Shown here piece after piece: positions 48,583-58,328 of a stretch of 64,000 bases of DNA (the stretch's first letter is position 1; each line of letters opens with the position of its first letter). The notes beneath the pieces are model-generated. The model was given only the letters and a program-made list of their open reading frames with translations, was not told where the DNA came from and did no database searches. The stretch comes from Oscheius tipulae (taxonomy: Eukaryota; Nematoda; Chromadorea; Rhabditida; Rhabditidae). A program made the position numbers and the translations under genes. The stretch spans positions 4,216,001-4,280,000 of the forward strand of contig JASJZH010000001.1 of the NCBI GenBank assembly GCA_037178975.1. Direction: 5' to 3'.

Positions 48583-48826
48583 TTAGTTGCTAAAAAGAGG
48601 GAACGGGTGAAATTTATGACTTGGCGCCTAAACTCTGTTGCGTAGCGCTCTCAACCAGACGCAATTATTGGTATGATCTTGTGAGGAAAGCGAGGACTAA
48701 GCGTAATCACTGAAAAGCGGGTCCGGAAGGTGTGAAAATGGTTTAATAGTAAGCTATAGTAGTCGAGAAGTATTCTGCAGTTGATAGTGCAGAGAGTAGC
48801 TTGATAAACTATCGTCTATATATATA
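48583..48826. other. Left flank of the Ginger element
   Basis: No gene seen. The flank ends in a TATATATA run into which the transposon appears to have inserted. Confidence 0.4.
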
Positions 48827-49103
48827 TGTTGCAGTTCATATTGAACGGCCGTTTATATTGAACGGAACTAGTTCATATTGAACGTTCAATATAAACTAGT
48901 TCATATTGAACGGAACTAGTTTGTATTGAACGTTCAATTTGAACTAGTTCATATTGAACGGAACTAGTTTGTATTGAACGTTCAATTTGAACTAGTTCAT
49001 ATTGAACGGTTTCACTCGATTTTTTTTTTTAGAAATCGAAGCAGCCAAGCGAGCGCGCGCGTTTTGTTAGGGTTTTTTTTCTCACATTTCCCCGTTTTCC
49101 CCC
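48827..49103 (+). repeat. Left terminal inverted repeat of the Ginger element
   Basis: Starts TGTTGCAGTTCATATTGAAC and is made of iterated palindromic units (TTCATATTGAACG, ACTAGT, GAACGTTCAAT). It holds two copies of a 48-bp unit beginning GAACTAGTTTGTATTG, the right repeat only one. The inner part 'AGCAGCCAAGCGAGCGCGCG' and 'CTCACATTTCCCCGTTTT' also matches the right end. Confidence 0.8.
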
Positions 49104-49170
49104 TGCAACTGTGGTTGTGAGTAGTGTTTATTGAGCAAATGACAATCACACAAGGAAAAGAGAAAGAAAG

Positions 49171-51053
49171 CTACTTGTTTTTACAAGCTGAATTGAATTT
49201 ATGACAACGGCTGTTGCATTGAACATTATGGGCCTTACAGGAGCAACGATTAGTGTCACATTTGCCATTGCAAATACAATGCTGGTGTCCTTGGCCTCCT
49301 GAAATGGAGTCTTGGGCAACTGCAGATCGGAACGACTGCAGTTCGATATCGGGCACGTCTGAAGCAGTAAGGAACGATTCTTGAAGTGGATCTAGTTGAT
49401 TCCTGGCGTACCATTGTGTGAGACGTCCCTTGGACGTACCTAGCCTGAAATAATAACTAAATCCGCCATCATTTCAAGAGTTACCGATAGAATCCATCCT
49501 TCTGCTCGAGAACAACTGCCATTAGATTTCGAGCTCCTATTTTGGGTCGATCTACGTCGAGGATCGCCACCAATACGCTAACTCCAACATCTACGGTACC
49601 AAATCTTAAGAAAATCTTTTTTATACGCGATGAAATTGAAACTGACTGCGTATTTGATGCTCGAAGCATTTTTTCGGCTTGTCGTTCGAGCGATTGGCTG
49701 GCTTCTTCCCTCTCCTTTTCAATTGCTCTCTGCTGCTCGATCCAAAATTTCTCGGCTTCTTCCTCTTCTTCAACGTACTCGTCTTCAACGTATTCTTCTT
49801 TCTCGTCAGCTGCAGCTTCTTCAATGGATTCGATTTGAAGAAAGTCTTCTAGCTTATCGTCGATTGGAACCTCCTGATTATGGGCTATGCTCAGAGTGTC
49901 GTTTGTGAGTCTATAATCATATCCTGACGGTTTGAAATGTAGGAGAAAAAAGAAAACTAACCAAACATAGCTTTATACGGTGTCCTCCCGATTCCTCGAT
50001 GATATCTAGTGTTTTTTACGAACTGAACGTAGTCCAACAGTTTAGCCCAGTGAGGAGTTTGTCGTCGCAGCATCTCAGCAAACATTATGTCCTCCACATC
50101 ACGGTTGCATCGTTCGACGGAGCCTTGGGATTGGCTGTGGCGGGGTTTTCCGTGTATGATCCTGCATCCTGGCCACAAGGCGATGAGTGATTCCAAGGTG
50201 CTATTTGCAAATTCCCGCCCATTATCCGTTTGCAGTATTTCAGGGGGTCCTAATTATAATATTTTTAGTAAAATAGAAAAAATTCTCACCGAAAAGAGCG
50301 AAGATTGTGCTGACCTGTGCAGCTACTTCAGAAGCCGTTTTTGTCTTTAGCGCTCTCAGTATGACGTATTTGGTAAGATGGTCTTGGTAAACGGCGATGA
50401 ATTTCCATTCTCCGTCTGGCTTCGACTGCATGTCTATGAGGTCGAGCTAAATACGATGAATTTGTTATTTGTAATGAAAAAATACTCGCCTGGCAACGCT
50501 GATTTCTTCGGCTGCTCAGCAAAGGCTTGACAACGATTCCTTTCCTCGATTTTCCTTTTTTTAGGGGGCAAATAGAGCAGCAGGAAATGAATTCGGTTAC
50601 GAGCTTCCTGAATTATTCCAGTTTTTGAGTGATAGGAAAGCTAACTGTGTTATTCCATAGAACCCTTTCACTTTTGGCCACATCAGATCGCGCCCACAGC
50701 ATCCACCAGTCAAATGGGCGACATAGAGAAGTTCAAAAGCTCGTGTCGGCGTCAACACGATCTGTCCATTGTGTAGAAGTTCCGTTTTTCCATTTATGAT
50801 GCTAGTCTCGAACCTAGAAAAAGCTGCAGATTACAAAAATGACTAACCTTGTAGCGTAGTTTCTCCTGACCTGATCGTTAAGGAATTTCTCCCCTTCTTG
50901 ACGTTGCTGAACGGCTCCAAGAATCTTCTTGTAATTTTCAACGGGTTTGATTTGAGTATCTTTCCTCTGGCTTATATAGTCTTCCAGTTTAGCGATAAAT
51001 CGTCTCTTATGCTCGAGTTTCAGCTGCTCTTGAGGCGTAATTTGTGAGCCCAT
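49171..51053 (-). CDS. Ginger transposase (KRBA2-like DDE integrase)
   Basis: The element's transposase. The N-terminal part 'LKLEHKRRFIAKLEDYISQR' is helical. It is followed by an integrase-type zinc-binding segment ('LLYVAHLTGGCCGRDLMW' through 'FISCCSICPLKKGK'), which lacks the usual second His of the H2C2 pattern. The catalytic core shows 'RCQ' spliced to 'LDLIDMQSKPDGEWKF' (first Asp), 'LQTDNGREFANS' (second Asp) and 'KPRHSQSQGSVERCNRDVED' (Glu), the D,D-35-E triad. Then come 'YHRGIGRTPYKAMFG', an acidic linker and a C-terminal Cys-rich motif 'CICNGKCDTNRCSCKAHNVQ' ending 'SACKNK', as in KRBA2-like proteins. Introns include a GC-AG one just before 'LDLIDM' (donor GCGAGT). No stop or frameshift was found within the exons, so it may be active. 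Confidence 0.82.
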
Positions 51054-51130
51054 CGCTGAAACACGGCTATTTATACTGTCAAATTTTTATGGAGAGAAAA
51101 TAACAAAGAAAGGATAAAAATTGTGTACAC

Positions 51131-51356
51131 AGGGAAAAACGGGGAAATGTGAGAAAAAAACACTAGCAAAACGCGCGCGCTCGCTTGGCTGCTTTGATTT
51201 CTAAAAAAAAATCGAGTGAAACCGTTCAATATGAACTAGTTCAAATTGAACGTTCAATACAAACTAGTTCCGTTCAATATGAACTAGTTTATATTGAACG
51301 TTCAATATGAACTAGTTCCGTTCAATATAAACGGCCGTTCAATATGAACTGCAACA
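51131..51356 (-). repeat. Right terminal inverted repeat of the Ginger element
   Basis: The reverse complement follows the left repeat from TGTTGCAGTTCATATTGAAC through the GC-rich inner part (GAGCGCGCGCGTTTTG) and CACATTTCCCCGTTTTTCCC, lacking one of the two 48-bp units present at the left. Confidence 0.8.
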
Positions 51357-52042
51357 TATATATAGTTGGAACCAGTCGTCTTCGACGGCTTCGTCGCCCT
51401 TTTATCTTCAGTTTTGATAGGCGGCTGCACCGCTTCGTAGTAACAAAAGACTCCCAGTGGCTTCACTGCGACAAAGCAAAGTTCTAGAGCGCATACAAAG
51501 GTGACTTGCCATTTAATATTGGCATTGAGTTTTTCTGGGCAACATAACTTCAGCATAACGACAGAATAACTTGCTCGCTTTTGTTTCGTAGTGACAGATG
51601 GACTGACAGATACCATTGTACTTTAGTAGTAGAGAGATGGGCGAGCAGTTCGGTTCGGTGACTCAGCAATTAGTTTCCAGTTGCTAGTGCTCGGTCTCTG
51701 AGCTGAGCAGTTATATAGATAACCGAGCACTTGGGTACTGCCAAAGATCTCCTGAGCCATATTATTTAAAAGAAGTTGGGTCGATTTTCTCTTCCATACT
51801 CAATTTAACTCGCATGTCAACAGACTTTCACAGGTTGTTTCTTGTTATTAAGTTGGTAAAAGCTTATTTGCAATAGCCATATGTAGTGGGAAAGGCATTG
51901 AAAATTTGAGCATTGTTCGTTCTTCCACTGCTCGTGTTCGGCTTGGTTGTCGAGCATAAAGTCATTTGAATAGGTGGGAATTCGGTAAAGCGTCGTGAAG
52001 GCCGGTGATTTCAAGCAAAGTAGATTCGTATACTAGTCTGTT
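51357..52042. other. Intergenic with part of a dispersed repeat
   Basis: On the minus strand 51637-51590 ('CTCTACTACTAAAGTACAAT' then GTCTGTCAG-like repeats) matches the dispersed repeat near 17873. The remaining stretch has short frames only. Confidence 0.4.
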
Positions 52043-52246
52043 CAGCTGAGAAGTTGGAAACGCAGTCTAACACTGTACGTGGCGGGACCCCTTTTCACTG
52101 AAAATGGGCCTAAAATAAACAAAAATCGACGAGAAACAAGTAAATATGCCGGCGTAATCTGTTGTTTCTCGTCCGTTTTTATTCATTTTGGGCCCATTTT
52201 CAGCGAAAATGAACAATGTTAGACTGCGTTTTCAACTTCTCAGCTG
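52043..52246. mobile_element. Fold-back MITE with long terminal inverted repeats
   Basis: The 204-bp element begins CAGCTGAGAAGTTGGAAACG and ends with the near-complement, CGTTTTCAACTTCTCAGCTG. The inner arms (TTTTCACTGAAAATGGGCC, GACGAGAAACAA) are also mirrored by GGCCCATTTTCAGCGAAAA and TTGTTTCTCGTC, leaving only a short loop near 52140. The whole element could form one imperfect hairpin. It has no coding capacity. A clear target duplication was not seen. Confidence 0.75.
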
Positions 52247-52524
52247 TATAGACTATATGGGGCTGTCCCATTTTCTATTCTTTGGAATTCTGCAGTTACT
52301 ATTGGTTTTTTTCTTACTTATTGGTGCAAATGCAAAAAAGTCCATGGTTCGCAAGACCTCTTTTCTTCAAGTTAGTTTTACCTGAGCAAAGTACGCAATT
52401 GCGGTCGAAGAAACGTCATTTTGTCAGAGTTGTGCAATTTGAAGTCGTTCCTTTTTTATAAACCTTCGAAGCTTCTCTCTCATCTTTCATACTAAGCATG
52501 CTTCCTTCAGGTCACCCAACCTCC

Positions 52525-55500
52525 ATGAGCAAGCCGCAGCGAAGAAAAGGGAATGCCAAGACGGCCAGTAGTGCCCAAGCTGCAGAACTTCTAGGATCCG
52601 GAGGCTTCGTTGGCTTCGACATTGGTAAGATCACATTTCTGCTCTCCAAATGAATTCCAGGCATTTCCAACGTCTTCGAGACAGTAGACAACGAATTCGT
52701 GGATCTGGGCAACGATGTCACGATATTATTGAAGAAACTGTCTAAAAAGGATCCACAGACGCGAGAGAAGGGACTGCGAGAGCTCATCGACGTCGTCTCG
52801 CTAAAATCCGATGAGGAACTCGAGCTCATCTTTCCGTACTACGCCACAGCCTTGCCGAAACTGTCTCTGGACGGCAGTCCGACCGTCAGACAGCTGTCTC
52901 TCAAGTGTCTATCCTTCTTCATTGGACGACTGAAGCGGGCTGCGGAAAAACATCTTAAAAAGGTCAGTATTTACATCTTTCTCTAAAAATTTTGTTCAGC
53001 TAATCCCATTTGTGCTCATAGGCTCCTGTGACACCAGTGCGGTCGTCTGTGGACAGGCTAACGAGCTACTAAAGAGCTGCTTCCCGGACGGAAAATCGGA
53101 AAGAGTTGTCAAACTGTTTGCAGAGGAGACCTGTATCATTTGCTGTAATCTCATAGCACGAAAACACAACTTGTTTGCCCCGCAAAAGTGAGCTTTCCGC
53201 CCTTTCACTTGCTAAATTTGTTTGGAATATTCGGCAAAATTATCTGGGCAAATTTTAGCTCAGTCGGTAACAGTGCCGTCTACGAGTCCATATGGCATAA
53301 GTTCGCTTCTCGGAGTTCAGGTCTTAGCACCAAATTAATAGACCTTTAAATTTAAACGAAGGTTTTTTTCAGATACGACGACGAAGAGACAGCAACGCAG
53401 CGAGAATGTCGCTTGACCACCGAGTGTCTGAATTTGCTCTCGAGGTTGGTAGAGCGACATTCGGAGATTGCCGACACAGTTCTGGACATTTTCAACAACG
53501 TGACCCAGCTGAAGAAGCTCCTCGCCGGGAACTCCTCGCCTCTGGTCCAGGCAGGACTCCTGAATCTCGCCCAAAAATTGCCTACGACCTATAAGCTAGC
53601 CGAGTCGACCGTCAGTCATTACGCCGTGAGCAATTTGGACAATGCTGATGCGACGATCGGCGTCGCGAGTTTCAACATCCTTCACCAGCTTCTATCAGCC
53701 CACAAGGACGCCTTCTTCGCCAAATTTGACGTTAAAAAGACTCTCATCCCACGGCTTCTGACAATCGTGAGAAAAAAGGCAATGTAGGGTCCTTATCGTC
53801 TTTTTTGTTCAAGTTTTAGACATTGGCGGTATTGTGGTCCTTTCCTCCTACCGTCATTCGCCGCCATTTTCGATCAGCTTTCTTCGGAAGATCAGACTGT
53901 CTTTGGTCTGAGCTTTCTCATATCTTTTGCCGATAACATGCCCTTTATCGTAAGTTTTGTATCATTTTAAATTTGTTAGAATTCAGGTTGCCTCAATCCC
54001 ACCATCCAGCTGGTCATCGGCTTTTGGCGAATGTTTCAAATTGTTCCTGACTCGAGTGACAGATCCCTCGAAGCTGGCCGAACAACTTATTCCAATAGTC
54101 AGTTGAGCCATTTGCGTTTAAAATCTGCCCGATTAAGTTCCTAAAAATGATCGAGAAGGCCGACCTGGCAAGTGAGGAAGTCCAAAACGATTTTGTCAGC
54201 CTCATCCGATGGATCTGCGAGAAAAAGGACAGCCTACTTGCCGCTCCGCATCTTAATTCGCTCATCAATACGCTCGAGTTAAACCTGATGAACAGAGTTA
54301 GTTCCGTCCCTCTTCCAATAGCTCAAGTAATAACTTTTAGAGACCACAAACAGATACATTCATGGCCAAGATCTTTACGATGGCCCTGGAGGACTGTGCC
54401 ACTTTTCATAGCGATGCTCTACGAAAGAGCGACTGTCCCACGAGCTTTGTGACAGCTCTAGAAGATAGTGGAGACGACTATTTTGCCAAAATATCGAAGG
54501 TACTACCCATTTGTTTTGCTCCATATCATATGTTAAGAATATCGACATAACTAACCTCGTGAACAGCAAGGAAAGAAATCTGAGCCGAGCCGAGTTGGAC
54601 AGTCTCGCCGTCATCGTGCTCAGAATATTGAATTTAGCTGACAGCAACGAGAACTCGACCGATTTCCGCCAAGATCTGGCTCTGGCAGTATTGAAGCTGC
54701 AGAACAGCGTTTGGAATAGGTTAGATCTGCAGACTCTCCTGCGAAAACTCGGATTGGGTAGCCTTACCAAGTTTATAGCTCAAAATCCCTATTCAGATGT
54801 CAAAGATACGCAAGTTTTCCTCACTCTGATGAAGATCGACAACGGGCATTTGGATCTTCTTGTCCATATTCTAACCTCCTGCCAGGTTTGTACCTCTCTT
54901 CGATATGAAATACACCCATATACAGGAGTGTGTCCAAGCCGAAATCGTTAGCAGTATTCTCGAATCGGGCGATGGTCAAAATGTGACTTTTATACTGAAG
55001 GCCATGAACGCGATCACAATGAACAGTCGCACACGTAAGGACGTCTCCTTATGGCTCTGGGAGCAGTTCTTCGACGCGGACAGTGATGAGAATCTGGAGG
55101 AGTTGGTACAAGCAATCCAGACGAAGGAATGGCAGCCGGAGAGGTCGATGATCGCCGAATATCTTCCTCATCTGTTCAGCAACATGCCGACCAGCTACTC
55201 GTTTACGAAAAATTCCACTTTAAAGTGGGTTAAACTTTTTCTCCAATTAATCCCTGTTTTCAGCCACAGCTTCCTCCTGGAACGAATCAAGGTGCTCTGT
55301 AAGGTCAGCCCTACAATGCTCGACTCCTTCCTCGTCTCGTCCGATTTTTTCAGCTTTACTGTCAAAAATATTGACCATCAGGTACTCTTCAACTCCAGTC
55401 TCTTCCCCATGAGCCTCTTTGCAGTTCGCAGGCCGAGAAATAGTCAGTTTGACACCGTTCATTAGACAGCCAGAAGTCGGTTCGAGCTCCCCAGATCGAG

Positions 55501-58162
55501 ATATTCTGGAAACTGTCGGTCAGTTGTCTCGATCTGCCAGTCTCTTCATGGATATACTGGACGAGCGCGGAAGGTGTGATGCTCAGACGCTGGCCTATCT
55601 ACAACTGGTCCATGGGGCTGTGATCATTCTCAAAAAGACGCAGTTTTACCAGAACAGATACCTGGATGTCGAGAAGACAATAGAGAAGCACCTAGTCAAA
55701 AATTCCGAGCAAACCAGTCAGACTATTCCTGTTCTACTTGAGCATCCAACCTCTTCCATCGCTCATTATGCTCTTTCCAATCTCCAGAGACTACTTCCAG
55801 GTATTTCTGTCTTAATTTTAAGCAGCTGTAAACACTAGACGCGATTGAACAGCTACCAGAAGACGTCCCCCTGTCGACTCTCTGGGCAACTCGAAGAGAC
55901 TGCTCCAAAATCAAAATGAACACCTCGGAACGCTTCTTGACTCGATTCTTCTGCGAGAACACACCGCGCGAATTCATCGATCAGCTACAGCAATTTTGTG
56001 GCCAGGAAGGAAGCTCGTGGCAGGAAGATAATCAACTGTTTAGTGTCAAGTTCGTGTGTTTTTTCAAAAGGCAAGATTAGAACTAATTTAGAGCAAAAGA
56101 AACAATGTCGCAACTAAATATTGTCACTCTACAGGCGGCAGTTGACGTCTTCGAAAAGTCTTATACATCTCTAACTGCCGAGCTGATCGACTTCGTAATG
56201 TGCGGACTGGTCGCTACTTTTGAGGCAAGATTCATGAGTCTTTTTCTATTCTTTTACCATGTGAACTTCTCGAGAGACTTTTAGAATTGCAGTTAGTTTA
56301 ATCATTGACTCATACTCACAATTGGTTCAGTCTTGTCGCTTGACTACCTACTGTTCATTAGACTCTTTGACTTGACTGTCCAAAGACCATTCTGAGTTTT
56401 CCTCGGGGTCTTTTTTGAAATTCTAGGACGATTTCTCTCATATTCTTGTCCGTCTTTTGTGCTTCCAGGACCAAATCAAATGACTCTTCAACTTTCAGAC
56501 TATGGACGAAATATACACCAACGAGGAGTCGGTCAGTCTGGAACAAGATGCTCAGTTCGGGAATGCTATGCTCCTCTACAGAACCTGCTGTGACCTGTAC
56601 AGAACACATGGAGCTGTAGTTTTTGCCGTAGGTTTTCTTAACTCTTTAAAAATAAATAAAAAATTAGGACTGGAAGGACTTTTATTACCCCTTCACGACG
56701 AGAATAATCGTGCGAATTTGGATGAGAAATAGCTTTGCGACATCGAGTCTCGCAGCGAGGGAACTGGCAGTCGCTGTCAACAATTTGGCCGAGATCCCCG
56801 CCGATTTATCTCTTCCCGGCAAGCCCAGAAGCCAGCTGGACGGCTACGATTCCGAGACGCTGCTCCTGGCCGAAAGATGTCTTCAAGGACTCCGCGCAGA
56901 CAGCTATTTGGACAATTTTTCGAGTATGAAGCTCTTGAACATGTACGTTTTTCTATTCTTCCCGAAAAACAATTATTTCGTCTCAGTCTCGCGACCAGAC
57001 TGTATCGACTAGAGAACGGCGATTGGGCCGAAGAGGAAGAAATCACGAAGAAGGGTCCTAAGAGTCTACAGGTCTCGCGAGTCCTTCTCTCCATTCTCCA
57101 AGACAAGACGCCTCGAGGGTTCATACGATTCGGGTGCTTCAGAGCAGCTCTGGAGCCATTGAAAGTAGGTCTTTTTTGGGGCTGTACTTCACTCATGGTC
57201 ATTGAATGAGACTGTCCCCTCTGGGTATCTGGATATCAAAAGCAATTTCCAGAGCGACGATCTGACTGAGGAGGAAAAACTAAAGTACTGTGAGGCCTTC
57301 CCATCGCTAATCGACGCCGTCGTGCCGGAACTTCTCCAAGCTGGCCAAGATCGACCAGCAGAAGAAATCATTACAAACGACTTCCAGGGCCGGATGGCCG
57401 GCAGCGTCTGCGACTATCTGCTGAACATTGTTTACGAGTGGGCTTTTCTTGTTTTGTGAAAATATATTGACGAGTTCAGAATATGTGCTCTCGTTCCGGC
57501 CGTCTTCCGGGCCTGGTACAATGGCCTGCCAAAGGCCGCCTCGTCAATTGTCAACAAATTCATCACGGATTCAATTAGCCGACAGATAATTACGAACGAG
57601 TTCAATCGAGTCAAAGAACAGAACAGAAGTCGCGAGAAGACCGATCTGCTGAAAGTAAGGTCCTTAGTTACGGATTTACAAAACCGACACGCTTCAGATC
57701 CGTGTCTTCCCGGTGCTGCGACAGATTATGGCCGAATATACAGTCGAAGAGACGCAGATGGTGCTGACGATCAGCATGCCCGAAAACTATCCACTCGGGT
57801 TGCCGGAACTGGATCTCGAGAAGGCCATCGTCTCGAACGCGCGTGCCAAGAAGTGGCTGCTCCAGCTGACTTCGTATCTCTTCTTCCAAAATGGCTCCAT
57901 CGTTCAAGGGATCATACAGTGGAAGAGGAATGTGGATCGGGATGTGGAAGGAGCCGAAAGCTGCACGATCTGTCTTACTATCGTCCACCAGAACTCACAC
58001 CAACTGCCAAAGGTGAAGTGTCGACAGTGCCACAACAAATTCCACTCGAATTGCCTGGTAAGTTTCTCTTTTTTGACATTATATTTCGTGAATTTCCAGT
58101 ACAAATGGTTCGAATCGTCGCACAACACCCAGTGTCCGCTCTGCCGTACTAGTTTCACTTGA
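52525..58162 (+). CDS. LTN1: E3 ubiquitin-protein ligase listerin (LTN1)
   Basis: Listerin ubiquitinates stalled nascent chains on 60S subunits in ribosome-associated quality control, acting with NEMF and ZNF598/VCP. The start at 52525 gives 'MSKPQRRKGNAKTASSAQAA' then 'GSGGFVGFDIG' and HEAT-type repeats ('LLKKLSKKDPQTREKGLREL', 'LPKLSLDGSPTVRQLSLKCL'). It continues as a long alpha-helical array over more than 20 exons with many introns near 40-50 nt. It ends with a RING-variant finger: 'CTICLTIVHQNSHQLPKVKC', 'RQCHNKFHSNCLYKWFESSH', 'CPLCRTSF', the typical LTN1 C-terminus, stopping at TGA 58160-58162. The predicted length, roughly 1500 residues, is near normal. Two introns are longer: 53189-53371 holds a tRNA-like sequence and about 56237-56498 is unassigned. 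It is convergent with the RhoGAP gene, 166 bp away. Confidence 0.9.
53253..53330 (+). repeat. tRNA-like sequence in an LTN1 intron
   Basis: 'TTTTAGCTCAGTCGGTAACAG' contains an exact RNA polymerase III A box (TAGCTCAGTCGG). The B box is degraded (AGTTCAGGTCT) and no acceptor stem forms. It is read as a pseudo-tRNA or SINE head within the intron 53189-53371. Confidence 0.35.
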
Positions 58163-58328
58163 GATTGTCCCGGTATGTATTTTAAAATTGGTGAATAAAA
58201 GATTTTTATGCTATATGAGAGAGATCACGTTCGGTAACCGTAATAGGCGGGATCATTTGACGGTCTTTGGAGGATATAAACACAGAGATATGTGGCCTTT
58301 TGACTCGGGAAGGCAGTTATCACAGGAA

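Larger units (their letters stand above)
48827..51356. mobile_element. Ginger/KRBA2-type DDE transposon, apparently complete
   Basis: A 2530-bp element bounded by inverted terminal repeats beginning TGTTGCAG and ending CTGCAACA. It is flanked by TATA on both sides (48823-48826 and 51357-51360), consistent with a 4-bp target duplication, though the A/T repeat makes this ambiguous. The TGT...ACA ends and the internal integrase-like gene fit the Ginger superfamily, cut-and-paste transposons whose DDE integrase resembles that of LTR retrotransposons and host KRBA2/SCAND3. No reverse transcriptase or gag is present. The two terminal repeats are nearly identical, apart from one extra unit at the left, which suggests recent insertion. 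Confidence 0.82.
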
